Assembly: GCA_002316315.1 (NCBI GenBank) | Contig: DCDG01000018.1 | Span: 62,001-126,000, forward strand | Source: Candidatus Aminicenantes bacterium UBA1061 | GTDB lineage: Bacteria; Acidobacteriota; Aminicenantia; Aminicenantales; Saccharicenantaceae | Direction of reading: 5' to 3' | DNA: 64,000 nucleotides | Shown here: in pieces, positions 45,034 to 53,787 of the stretch | Position numbering within the stretch: position 1 is the stretch's first letter | Layout: each line of letters starts with the position of its first letter | Position numbers and translations under genes: made by a program | The notes under the pieces: generated by a model | Seen by the model: only the letters and a program-made list of their open reading frames with translations | What the model was told of the DNA's origin: nothing | Database searches by the model: none

Positions 45034-46128
45034 ATGAGGAAAATAGGATTAAAAGGTTTACTAACATTTGTCATTTATCTTCAGATGGTGAGTATCTGCT
45101 TCTCGCAACTAGTAAAATTAGATAAAAAAATACCGATAGAAGAAAACGCACTTATTGTCTCTGGCTCTTTTGCCCTGTTACCGAATGGAACTTTCATTTT
45201 TACCGATATTAGAGATGAGAATAACCAGATTAAAATTATCAATGACAAGGGGAAGATAATAAAAGCCTGGGGTAAAATGGGACCAGGACCAGATGAGTTC
45301 AGTGGTCTGGCAGAAATCGATTATCAGAATCCTTACTTAGCCATTATGGATGCAGGCAAAAGATGCATTCATATTTTTGAGACAGACCTCGATAAATTCA
45401 GAAAAATAGGAGACATCCTCGCCTGGGAGGCAACAGATTTTATTAAATTATATGATAAAAGCGTTTTAATGGGCGGGTATATCACTTCGCCGAAAGGAAA
45501 GGGCTACATAGTATTCGCGAGAGATTTTAATGGAGGTAATACGCAATATATTCTTCCCTTTGAATATAAATATGGAGAGCGTTCCTTAAGTGAACATCAA
45601 AAGACCAGAGAAGAAGTTTCAGGTATATCATCTAGAGATTATGCTGACATTTATGAAGATGACCTCTTTTATATAAGCGATGTGAGAGTCAGGGTGATTA
45701 AGACCAATCTCAAGACCAAAAAGATAGAAATCCTCGGGAAAGATCCAAAGAATTTCAGAGCGCTGGTGATGGATAAGAAAACCAGGAACGAATTACTGCA
45801 ACCGCAAACTGGCAAGGGGAAAATGCAAGAGATTTTAAATAAATTTTCTTTTGTAACTCGTATTTTTGTTGACAAAGACTATTTTGGCCTGATCTTTTTG
45901 AACCGGGAAAAAAAGGTCGGCAATGAACTCTATTTTGTGGCCTATGTTCAAATTTATGATCACTCTGGAAAGGTGTTGTATGAAGGTCAGCTGGAAGACT
46001 TTTATACTGAAGAGAAGATTTCTCCACTTGTTTATCAAAAAGGGACAGGCTGCTTGTATTTGCTTGGTATGACCAGCAGTGAACTCGGCGTAAAATATGT
46101 GATTTATAAATATCAGATTAAATTATGA
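45034..46128 (+). CDS. Six-bladed beta-propeller protein, exported
   Basis: A 364-residue protein with a signal peptide (GLLTFVIYLQMVSICFSQ). The family motif is slightly changed: KAWGKMGPGPDEFSGLAEID. It lacks the later NHL-like regularity of the other copies, so it is a divergent member. Its stop overlaps the ATG of the thioredoxin-fold gene by 4 nt (ATGA), and it follows the two-cysteine peptide gene closely, so all three form one operon. Confidence 0.8.
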   Translation: MRKIGLKGLLTFVIYLQMVSICFSQLVKLDKKIPIEENALIVSGSFALLPNGTFIFTDIRDENNQIKIINDKGKIIKAWGKMGPGPDEFSGLAEIDYQNPYLAIMDAGKRCIHIFETDLDKFRKIGDILAWEATDFIKLYDKSVLMGGYITSPKGKGYIVFARDFNGGNTQYILPFEYKYGERSLSEHQKTREEVSGISSRDYADIYEDDLFYISDVRVRVIKTNLKTKKIEILGKDPKNFRALVMDKKTRNELLQPQTGKGKMQEILNKFSFVTRIFVDKDYFGLIFLNREKKVGNELYFVAYVQIYDHSGKVLYEGQLEDFYTEEKISPLVYQKGTGCLYLLGMTSSELGVKYVIYKYQIKL

Positions 46129-46623
46129 AGAGGCTTATTTATTTTTTAGCGGCAGTAATCGTCCTTTATCTGATCAGCGTAATTTATAAATATCAGGTAA
46201 CACCAATATTGATTAATTTCCCGGTCGATGAACTGGGAATAATCCCTAAAAAGAAGTCAGGTTGAATCTTGTGCTGTTCTTTTCAAAAAAAATTGCACAC
46301 CGTGTGTTCAACATATAGTAAATTATTTAAACGAGGCACCAGAAAGTATTCAGGTTGTGGGAATAGTCAAGGAGGAAGAACTAAAGTTTTTAGATGAGAT
46401 TAGAGAAACAACTGGGGCGAAATTTCCAATTAAAAGCATAAAAAAATGGAAGAAATACAGACCAAATTATGCTCCCACTTTATATGGGGTTGGCTCTGAT
46501 GGTAAAATATATTTTGTCATCGCTTGTACTGCCCTCGAAGAGAATTATTGGCGGGCATATGTTGATGAATTTATGAGAAAAGCTGAATATTTGCTACTAA
46601 AACCAAGTTTAAAATCAAATTGA
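46125..46623 (+). pseudogene. Thioredoxin-fold membrane protein with a frameshift (CTPC motif)
   Basis: ATG 46125 overlaps the propeller stop. The first frame gives a membrane anchor (LIYFLAAVIVLYLISVIYKY) and runs to TGA at 46263-46265. The +1 frame continues directly as ESCAVLFKKNCTPCVQHIVN with a thioredoxin-type C-x-x-C, then VVGIVKEEELKFLDEIRETT and YAPTLYGVGSDGKIYFVIAC, to the stop at 46623. Together they make a ~165-residue anchored thioredoxin-like protein. One base is missing or extra at about 46260-46264: real decay, a sequencing error or, less likely, recoding. Confidence 0.65.
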
Positions 46624-46725
46624 GATGTTAGATAATAAAGATGGTCTTATGATAAGAATCATGATTGTGTGGTACTGATTCAATTTCCATTGGATATATA
46701 AGATACTTATATTTATTTGACTGAT

Positions 46726-49581
46726 TCAAAAAGTTGATAAGAAGGCACAGTTTATAAGGCGGGGGTAGCTGTCAGACTGAAGCCGCACTTCAGCCCGAAG
46801 AAAGCACACCGGAGGTGAGCCAAAAGCCAGAGCCTTCCTCTGGCCCACACCCTCAACCTGCCCGCTCTCGTCTTCAAAGAGATAAAAATAAGTCAAGCCC
46901 TTGGCTGTTCTGATTTCCCGGGCATCTACTACCCGCACAGCCAGTTCGACCACCTGACCGGATAATTCCCTGAGGTGAGCAACTCGCAGCGGCGGCCGCC
47001 GGCCATTCAGTAGCTCCAGCGGGTCGCCAGCCGGCAGGAAGCCCAGTTTTTCCAGCTGAAGTTTTTTCTTCTCCTCATCATTGATGTCTGCTACCTCGAC
47101 TTCGGAGACACCATGAAAATAGTGCAGAACCTGCTGGCTGCGGTTTGGTTCAAGCGAATCAAGAGCTCCAGCCTGGATTAGAGCCAGCAGGTCGCTCTGG
47201 CCTGGTTTTACCCGTCCGAGGAAGTCTTCCACCGACAAATAGACGCCATCTCTCTCCCGCTCGTTGATGATTTTTTCTAGGCTCCTGGCGGTTAGATTTT
47301 TAATGGAACCAAGGCCAACTCTAATCGCCTTCCCTTCGACCTCAAAGCGATAACCGCTGCGGTTGACATCCGGGCCAAGGATCGTTAAGCCCAGCCTCTT
47401 AGCTTCCTCAATGTATTCCGGAAGCTGGTAGTAACCACCGGCCGCATTAAGCACAGCCACCATATAGACCAGAGGATAATGAGCTTTAAGATAAACGGCT
47501 TCATAAGCCATGAGGGCATAAGAGGCGCTATGAGCCCGGTTAAAAGAATAGGCCGAAAATTTTTCCATCTTCTGCCACAGCTCCTGAATCTCAGCCTGAG
47601 CATAGCCGCGGCTTTCGGCCCGGTCAAAGAATTTCCGGCGCAAAGCCTCATCCACCCGGCGCTTTTTTAGCTGACGGCGCAAAAGTTCTCCTTCTTCCGG
47701 CGGGAAACCAGCCACCCTTTCTGCCACCTGCATCACCTGCTCTTCATAAAACATCAGGCCGCCGGTTTCGGGGAGAATCTTAGCCAGCAGCGGGTCTGAA
47801 GGAGAAGCCCTCCCCTCGCGTCGCCTCAGAAAGGCTTCTTTCATCCCGCTTTCAGTCGGACCAGGTCTGATTAAAGCCAGAGCATGGATTAAATCGTCCA
47901 GGTTTTCCGGCTTCATCCGGCGGAGGAGATTCATCATGGCCGGGCTTTCCACCTGAAAGCAGCCAATTGTTTTCGCTTCGCGGAGAAGAGTAAAAGTCTG
48001 GCGGTCAGCAGGCGGAAGATACTCAAGATGAAGAGTTTTTCTGGTCTCGGCTATAGCTGTCAGCCCGCGGGTAGAAAGGAGGTCAAGCTTAATAAGCTGG
48101 AGTTCTTCCACCGTGTCCCGGTCATAATGGCACATGAGGAGTCCTTTGGCTGATTTTTCAAGCGGCAGGTAGCGGTCAACTGGCGCCGGGGTCAAAATTA
48201 CACCCCCAACATGGAGGGAAATCTCGGCGAAAACACCGTCCAGCTCAGAAGCCAGTTTCCAGATGTCCAGGCAGCCGGCCTGAGGCGGCATCTGCCGCAA
48301 ATAATCAGGCTCGGCGAACATCGGCACCCGCTTGCTCATCGTCCTGGCTTCTTCCGGCGAGATGCCAAAAGCCCGGGCAGTTTCATAAAGGGCCGAGCGC
48401 GCCCGGTAATTCTTCAGGCTGCAGACATAAGCTGCACCGGTTTCTCCTGTCCCGTAACGTTTGAGTACATACTCCAGGACTTCATCCCGGCGGCTCGAGT
48501 CAAAGTCAAGGTCAAAGTCAGGTGGATCAGGCCGGCCGCGGTTTAAAAAGCGTTCAAAATAAAGGCCATACTCCACCGGATTAAGACGGGAAATGCCCAG
48601 AAGATAGGCCAGATAGGAAGAAGCTCCCGAGCCACGGAGATTGTGGTAGATGCCCTGGCGGCGGGCAAATTCCACCACGTCACAAACAACAAGAAAATAA
48701 GGGGCAAAACCGCTCTCTTCAACCACCTGAAGCTCACGCACCGCCCGGGCCCTTTCTTCCCAGCTGAGATTTTTCAGCCTGGATAACCGGTCATTAATCA
48801 CCTGACGCAGGGAAACAGGGAAAAGATCAGGCGGAAGAGGCGGAACAATATTTTTAAAAGAGAAATCTATTTTTTCGATAAGCTCCTGGTGGCGGCGAAA
48901 AATTGGTTTGACCCGGTCGCCATATTTTTTTAAAGCAATTTTTTCCTGCTCCGGGCCAAAATTTCTGAGGACCGGCGAAAGCCTTTTAAGTTCGGGCGGA
49001 TAAGGAATTTTTTTCTCTATCGTCCGAAGGAGGACCAGGCGCGGCGCACTGGTCAGAAATTTCAGCGGCTCAGTCCAGAGAAGAGGAAACCCTGTTTTCG
49101 CTGAGAGCCACTCGCCGCCAGGCAGGTTGTTAAGACCGCAGCCAAGATAAAGATCATCCGGTGCCCGCTCCCCAATCTGGCGAATAAAACTCACCCACTC
49201 TTCGAGTTCCACTTCGGACACAGGCAGCTTTTCCGGCAGGATAAAAATGGTAGCGAGTCCATCCGGTTCCAGAAACTCCCGGCGATTAAAAATCTCAAGC
49301 AACCGGTGATAGCCCTTTTTCTCTTTGATGAGAAAAACATAGCGGCTGCCCCTTATGGGAAAATCCAGTTCAAGCTCGCAGCCAAAGACTGGCTTAAAGC
49401 CGCGCCCCTCGCTCAGGGCCTGCCACTTACCCCAGCCATAAAAAGCAGCCACATCGGTCAGGGCAGCTGCCGGGAGGCGATTTCTCTCTGCAAATTGCAC
49501 GAGTTCTTCCAGGGTCAGGCTGCCTTCTCCCCGGCTAAAGGTTGAATGAACTCTTAAAGGGATAAACATTTTTGGACTCAC
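46726..49581 (-). CDS. dnaE2: Error-prone DNA polymerase III alpha subunit (DnaE2/ImuC)
   Basis: A 951-residue C-family polymerase for translesion synthesis. The N-terminal PHP domain (FIPLRVHSTFSRGEGSLTLE) is followed by the palm with catalytic aspartates in PDPPDFDLDFDSSRRDEVLE, the finger region (IRPGPTESGMKEAFLRRREG), a helix-hairpin-helix region and a C-terminal OB fold (VELAVRVVDAREIRTAKGLT). The length is in the DnaE2 range, shorter than the replicative DnaE. It overlaps dinB by 4 nt and is third in the lexA-dinB-dnaE2 operon. The OB-fold end is the part found as four dispersed copies between 26.4 and 37.5 kb. Confidence 0.93.
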   Translation of the reverse strand: MSPKMFIPLRVHSTFSRGEGSLTLEELVQFAERNRLPAAALTDVAAFYGWGKWQALSEGRGFKPVFGCELELDFPIRGSRYVFLIKEKKGYHRLLEIFNRREFLEPDGLATIFILPEKLPVSEVELEEWVSFIRQIGERAPDDLYLGCGLNNLPGGEWLSAKTGFPLLWTEPLKFLTSAPRLVLLRTIEKKIPYPPELKRLSPVLRNFGPEQEKIALKKYGDRVKPIFRRHQELIEKIDFSFKNIVPPLPPDLFPVSLRQVINDRLSRLKNLSWEERARAVRELQVVEESGFAPYFLVVCDVVEFARRQGIYHNLRGSGASSYLAYLLGISRLNPVEYGLYFERFLNRGRPDPPDFDLDFDSSRRDEVLEYVLKRYGTGETGAAYVCSLKNYRARSALYETARAFGISPEEARTMSKRVPMFAEPDYLRQMPPQAGCLDIWKLASELDGVFAEISLHVGGVILTPAPVDRYLPLEKSAKGLLMCHYDRDTVEELQLIKLDLLSTRGLTAIAETRKTLHLEYLPPADRQTFTLLREAKTIGCFQVESPAMMNLLRRMKPENLDDLIHALALIRPGPTESGMKEAFLRRREGRASPSDPLLAKILPETGGLMFYEEQVMQVAERVAGFPPEEGELLRRQLKKRRVDEALRRKFFDRAESRGYAQAEIQELWQKMEKFSAYSFNRAHSASYALMAYEAVYLKAHYPLVYMVAVLNAAGGYYQLPEYIEEAKRLGLTILGPDVNRSGYRFEVEGKAIRVGLGSIKNLTARSLEKIINERERDGVYLSVEDFLGRVKPGQSDLLALIQAGALDSLEPNRSQQVLHYFHGVSEVEVADINDEEKKKLQLEKLGFLPAGDPLELLNGRRPPLRVAHLRELSGQVVELAVRVVDAREIRTAKGLTYFYLFEDESGQVEGVGQRKALAFGSPPVCFLRAEVRLQSDSYPRLINCAFLSTF

Positions 49582-50837
49582 CTGGTAAGAGAAGCAGTTT
49601 TCAGGATAAAGCCGCGGCCTTTATCTTCCTGATAAACCTCACCCAGCATTTTTTCCCGGCCGGTTAGAACCGCAGTAAAGCCGTATCTCTCACGCACCCG
49701 GTCAAGAGCCTGAGAGAGGCGTTCATCTTTTTCCTGGTAAAACTCAAAAAGAGAAAGATGGCGCTCCTCGACCAGCCGGCTGCCTTTAACCCCGACTAGA
49801 CGAAGAGCCAGGCGCGATTTATCCCACAGGTCCAAAAACAATTCCTCCGCCGCGCGGTAAATCCGGTTCATCTCCTGGACCGGCATGGACAGAAACCGGC
49901 GTTTGCTGACTGTCTTAAAATCCGAGTAGCGGGCTTTAACCTCAATCACCTGGGCATAAAATTTTTCCTGCCGTAAGGCGAGGGCCAGCCGGTCAGAAAG
50001 ATAAGCTAAATGAGCCAGCAGGAGATCCCGGTCCCAGACATCCTGAAGAAAGGTAGTCTCCCGGGAGAAAGATTCGGACTTCCCCCGGGTTTGAAGCGGA
50101 CGGTAATCTATGCCCCGGGAGAGAAGATAAAGTTCATCGCCCATCACGCCGAACAAAGAACGCAGGGTGGCCAGCGGCAGCCGCCAGAGATCAGCTATTT
50201 TATGGACATTGAGCAGCCGGAGCATCACCTGGGCTTTAGGGCCAATACCTGGAATGGCGGAAATATCCAGCTCGCGCAAAAATTCTTCTTCCTCACCCGG
50301 CTGAAGCTCAAAGAAACCGCCCGGCTTGGCTCGCCTGGTGGCCAATTTGGCTAAGATTTTGTTGGAAGCCGCCCCAACCGAAACGCTCAGACCAACTTCC
50401 CTCTCTACCCGGCGTTTTATGTCCTTGGCCACCTCTGTAAAAGAAGAATATAGCTGACCGCAGCGGGTAAACTCTAAGTAGGCCTCATCCAGCGAAGCTT
50501 CTTCCACATCAGGTGTATAGTCATGGAGAATCTGGAAGAATTTCTCAGAAAAAGACTGATAGAGATGATAATTACCCCGGACAAAAATCGCCTGAGGGCA
50601 TAGTTTATAACACTCGCGAAGAGGCATACCGGAATGAACGCCATATTTGCGGGCCTCATAGGAGCAAGTAGCGGCTACCCCTCTTTCGTGCGGCAGGCCA
50701 CCGACCACCAGCGGTTTACCCTTGAGGGAAGGATTGAGCAGCGCCTCCACCGAGGCAAAAAAAGCGTCGAGGTCAATATGGACGATATAACGCCTTTTTT
50801 GACAGTTGGAAAACTGAGCACCTGGTAACCGCATCAT
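49578..50837 (-). CDS. dinB: Y-family DNA polymerase (DinB/Pol IV)
   Basis: A 419-residue translesion polymerase. The catalytic acidic residues are intact: D22 in YIVHIDLDAFFASVEALL and D117-E118 in ASLDEAYLEF. The YEARKYGVHSGMPLRECYKL finger motif and the little-finger domain are also present. Because the catalytic residues are kept, it is an active polymerase type, unlike the ImuB proteins of lexA-imuA-imuB-dnaE2 cassettes. Two ATG codons are adjacent at the start (50837 and 50834) behind AGGGGAAA. It lies 20 nt downstream of lexA. Confidence 0.94.
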   Translation of the reverse strand: MMRLPGAQFSNCQKRRYIVHIDLDAFFASVEALLNPSLKGKPLVVGGLPHERGVAATCSYEARKYGVHSGMPLRECYKLCPQAIFVRGNYHLYQSFSEKFFQILHDYTPDVEEASLDEAYLEFTRCGQLYSSFTEVAKDIKRRVEREVGLSVSVGAASNKILAKLATRRAKPGGFFELQPGEEEEFLRELDISAIPGIGPKAQVMLRLLNVHKIADLWRLPLATLRSLFGVMGDELYLLSRGIDYRPLQTRGKSESFSRETTFLQDVWDRDLLLAHLAYLSDRLALALRQEKFYAQVIEVKARYSDFKTVSKRRFLSMPVQEMNRIYRAAEELFLDLWDKSRLALRLVGVKGSRLVEERHLSLFEFYQEKDERLSQALDRVRERYGFTAVLTGREKMLGEVYQEDKGRGFILKTASLTR

Positions 50838-50857
50838 TTTCCCCTGATTTTAAAGAC

Positions 50858-51484
50858 TTAATATTTTCGAATCACACCGGCTACCCGGCCGATGATCCGG
50901 ACTTCCTTAACTTCGATCGGCTTAAAGGCCGGATTTTCTGGAACCAGCAGCACCCGGTCTTTTTCCCGGCGAAGGCGTTTTAGAGTTACTGTGCCATCTT
51001 CAAGAAGAGCTACGACCATCTCGCCCGAATTAGCTGTTTCTGCCCTTTCTATGACCACTAAATCACCGTCATCAATGTAGGCATCAATCATGCTTTTACC
51101 GGTCACTTTCAGGCAGAAAAGATTGCCACTTTTCCGCCCGGCGAACCAGGCCGGAACCTCAACGCTCTCGCCCAGGGTATCAAACATCTCACGCGGGCTA
51201 CCGGCTGGAACAAGGCCAACTAAGGGAAGGCGCAACTGCTGGACAGCATCCGGCAGATAAGTGAGCCGCAACTCGCCGCCTTCTCTCCTTAAGTAACCTT
51301 TCTTTTCCAGGCTGAGGAGGTGTTTAAAAACAGCCGAGGGGTTGGCGAGGCCGGTCATCTGCCCTATTTCCCTCACCGTTGGGGCATAGCCATGGTCAAG
51401 GATAAAATCCTGGATTTTATCCAGAATTTCCTTCTGCCTTCGAGTCAGTGTCCTTTTAATTCTGTTAACCAATTTGTTCACCAT
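50858..51484 (-). CDS. lexA: LexA repressor
   Basis: SOS repressor of 208 residues. The N-terminal winged helix (APTVREIGQMTGLANPSAVF) binds DNA. The autocleavage site is A94-G95 (VPAGSP), with the catalytic S131 (VTGKSMIDA) and K169 (TVTLKRL), all present. It heads the lexA-dinB-dnaE2 operon and probably represses it. No canonical Gram-positive or proteobacterial SOS box is visible upstream, but two direct ATTTTCTC repeats overlap the promoter region. The ATG has no Shine-Dalgarno sequence and the predicted transcript starts at or near it. Confidence 0.94.
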   Translation of the reverse strand: MVNKLVNRIKRTLTRRQKEILDKIQDFILDHGYAPTVREIGQMTGLANPSAVFKHLLSLEKKGYLRREGGELRLTYLPDAVQQLRLPLVGLVPAGSPREMFDTLGESVEVPAWFAGRKSGNLFCLKVTGKSMIDAYIDDGDLVVIERAETANSGEMVVALLEDGTVTLKRLRREKDRVLLVPENPAFKPIEVKEVRIIGRVAGVIRKY

Positions 51485-51488
51485 TTAT

Positions 51489-51517
51489 AAAATAATCCCA
51501 GCCAGTGCCTTTGTCAA
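51489..51517 (-). promoter_or_regulatory. Promoter of lexA-dinB-dnaE2
   Basis: Minus strand: perfect TTGACA (51517-51512), a 17-nt spacer and TATTTT (51494-51489). The expected start is about 51482-51484, at the lexA ATG, giving a leaderless message. Two ATTTTCTC direct repeats lie just upstream and against the -35 and may be operator half-sites. Confidence 0.65.
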
Positions 51518-51600
51518 GAGAAAATTTTGCCGTGAGAAAATCTGGAACATCTATCTATTAAGGAGCCAGCGCCCGAGTTACATGGATATGATTTACTGAT

Positions 51601-51646
51601 CTGAATGAGAAAAACCATTGACAAAGTGCAGGTCGGGATTTATATC
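51601..51646 (+). promoter_or_regulatory. Promoter with shared upstream box before a propeller gene
   Basis: CTGAATGAGAAAAA (51601-51614), three bases, TTGACA (51618-51623), a 17-nt spacer and TATATC (51641-51646). The upstream 14-mer is shared at the same distance with 44668-44690. Confidence 0.6.
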
Positions 51647-51680
51647 AATCTGAGGTACAATAAATAAAAGGGGTTCAGGA

Positions 51681-52754
51681 ATGAAGAAGAAGAGAGTCTT
51701 TAAATTTCTGGTCATATTATTTCTCGTGGTATTTATTTACAGTGCCATATCAATACAGAAAGGAGAAGGCCAACCTGTAGAAGTACAACAGGTAAGTGTA
51801 ATCAAAAACATAGGTGAAGGAATTTATGGTCAGAAAATCAAAGACAAGATTAAATTTATAAAAGTTCTTAGCTTAGGCGCTGAAGCTGATAACGCTCCTG
51901 ATTATCTTATGTTCGGGAGAAACATCAACGTTGAAATTGATCAGGGGCAAAACCTGTTTGTTCTTGATGAGCAAAATAGCAGGCTGATGAAATTTGATCA
52001 GAATGGTCGATTCCTCTGGAAAGCAAGTAGAAAAGGACAGGGACCTGGAGAAATAGAAGCTCCATTTGGGATGAAGTTAACAGAGGATGGTGGGATAGCC
52101 ATAATAGATCAAGGAGGCAAGATCAACTATTTTGATGGAAATGGGAATTTTTTAAAACTGGTTAGAATGGCCAAAGAAATAAAATCTATAATCTCATTTT
52201 CGAAAGGAAAAATATTTGCCAACTTGTTTATACACGGTCAACCAGGTATAACGGCAGCCTGGTTTTCTGAAAATGGAGAGCTTATTGATTATTTTCCTGT
52301 TGAATATTATTACGGTCCGAAACTATCCGGACGGCTAGCATATGACCTGGGTGCTAAATTCATACTCGGAGGAGATCAACTTTATTTGAGCCTTCCAGAT
52401 AAGTATGAAATACAAATCTATTCCTTGAAAGGGCAGTTATTGAGGAGAGTTATCAGAGATGTAAAAATAAGGCCTCCATTTCTGGAAGAGGGCTACCGAT
52501 TCGTAGTGAAAGATATATCGGGTCCGGCCCAATTAATTTCCAATGGATTCCTGATTAACGAACTGTCTCTGGATGCGTGGACAGAGGCTGGAAAAAAATA
52601 TATTGATTTTTTTAATAAGGATTTCCAGTTTCTCGGTTCTTATCCTGTTCCCAAAAATGCTTATTTAGCCAGAGTTGATAAAGACGATAATTTTTATTTT
52701 GTCGAGATTGATTCCTGGGTTAAAATAATCAAGTACAAATTAAAAATCGACTGA
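51681..52754 (+). CDS. Six-bladed beta-propeller protein, membrane-anchored or exported
   Basis: A 357-residue protein. An N-terminal hydrophobic segment (FLVILFLVVFIYSAISI) is a signal or anchor. The family motif is WKASRKGQGPGEIEAPFGMK, preceded by NLFVLDEQNSRLMKFDQNGR. GGGGTTCAGGA precedes the ATG. It is divergent from lexA, with its own promoter, and the intact IS150-type element lies directly downstream. A partner peptide or thioredoxin gene was not found beside it; the IS insertion may have removed one. Confidence 0.84.
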   Translation: MKKKRVFKFLVILFLVVFIYSAISIQKGEGQPVEVQQVSVIKNIGEGIYGQKIKDKIKFIKVLSLGAEADNAPDYLMFGRNINVEIDQGQNLFVLDEQNSRLMKFDQNGRFLWKASRKGQGPGEIEAPFGMKLTEDGGIAIIDQGGKINYFDGNGNFLKLVRMAKEIKSIISFSKGKIFANLFIHGQPGITAAWFSENGELIDYFPVEYYYGPKLSGRLAYDLGAKFILGGDQLYLSLPDKYEIQIYSLKGQLLRRVIRDVKIRPPFLEEGYRFVVKDISGPAQLISNGFLINELSLDAWTEAGKKYIDFFNKDFQFLGSYPVPKNAYLARVDKDDNFYFVEIDSWVKIIKYKLKID

Positions 52755-52916
52755 TTCAAATCCCTCCTAAACTTTTCAGCTGGGTTATCCACTGTCGAGA
52801 GGAATTATGTAGTGAACCCCGAAAGGCAAGACACTTTTTCTCGCATTGAGAGATAGAGTTCTTTTCACAAAAATAATCAATATCATTTGGATTACAGGCT
52901 GTGGCTTTAACCCGGT

Positions 52917-53765
52917 TCATATTTGAGCTCCTGCCGATGTAGCTTCCTGTGTTTGAGCCCATTGCTGAGTAAACTCTTCCGGGCTTAAATACCCCAGAAC
53001 TGAGTGGACATAGAGCCGATTATAGTCTTCCTCTATCCAGGCACCGATTCTGGCCTCAGCTTCCTCAAAGGAGCCAAACTCATTTAACCACAGCAGTTCT
53101 TCTTTGATGGTCCGTATAACCCTTTCGGTCTCAGCATTACCCCGTGGATTGTCATATGAACAGAAAATCTGATTAATATCCAGCCCGGCTGTCTCGGTCA
53201 TAAAGGCCACCGAGGTTGGCTGCGACCCATTGTCTGAGATAAGATTTAGCCCCTGACCTCTTACTCCACAGGGAAACTTCCGACACAGTGCCCGGTCCAG
53301 TGCTTCTTTCCATTCAGAGGTCTTAGCTCGCAGTGATAGCTCCCAGCCTACTATCTCCTTGGTATACCAGTCCAGCACCACAACGAGATAACACCAGCCT
53401 GAAGAGCCTAAGATAAACTTCGTCATGTCTATTCCCCAGTACTGGTTAGGCCTGGTTGCCTTCGGTTTCCCCCTCTGGAAACTACGCACTGCTTTATGCC
53501 TCACTTGTTCTACCACCAGGCCATTTTCCCTCATCAACCTGTAAACACGCTTCTGATTAACTACAAGACCCTCCCGATGATTCAGCCAGGCTGTCATCCG
53601 TCTGTATCCCCAGAAGGGATGCAATAGCCGAAGCTCCTTGAGCTTCTTCACCACACCCCCATCCTTATCCAAGCTCCGTCTTTGCCTCTCCTTCCGATAC
53701 TGCCCGCTCCGGCTTATCCCGAGAGCCTCACAGGCCGATTTCAAGCTCATCCCTCGCTCCCTCAT
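52917..53765 (-). CDS. IS3-family transposase, OrfB (DDE catalytic part)
   Basis: 282 residues with the rve-type DDE domain: first aspartate in YWGIDMTKFILGSSGWCYLV, second in LISDNGSQPTS and glutamate in NPRGNAETERVIRTIKEE, all present. HTH_21-like N-terminus: HPFWGYRRMTAWLNHREGL. Made mainly as an OrfAB fusion by -1 frameshifting from orfA; the fusion would enter at VVELMRERGMSLKSACEALG. It looks functional. Confidence 0.92.
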   Translation of the reverse strand: MRERGMSLKSACEALGISRSGQYRKERQRRSLDKDGGVVKKLKELRLLHPFWGYRRMTAWLNHREGLVVNQKRVYRLMRENGLVVEQVRHKAVRSFQRGKPKATRPNQYWGIDMTKFILGSSGWCYLVVVLDWYTKEIVGWELSLRAKTSEWKEALDRALCRKFPCGVRGQGLNLISDNGSQPTSVAFMTETAGLDINQIFCSYDNPRGNAETERVIRTIKEELLWLNEFGSFEEAEARIGAWIEEDYNRLYVHSVLGYLSPEEFTQQWAQTQEATSAGAQI

Positions 53766-53787
53766 CAGCTCGACTACTTCCCCGAGA

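Noticed and set aside
46260..46266. Programmed +1 frameshift (prfB-like) in the thioredoxin-fold gene
   Set aside because: A stop with a downstream +1 frame is present, but the slip codon GGT and the absence of an upstream Shine-Dalgarno-like stimulator make mutation or sequencing error more likely.
52756..52920. Minus-strand 54-codon ORF with four cysteines (MNRVKATACNPND...)
   Set aside because: It looked like another small cysteine peptide, but it lies in the 3' end of the IS150-type element, has no signal peptide and overlaps the inverted repeat.
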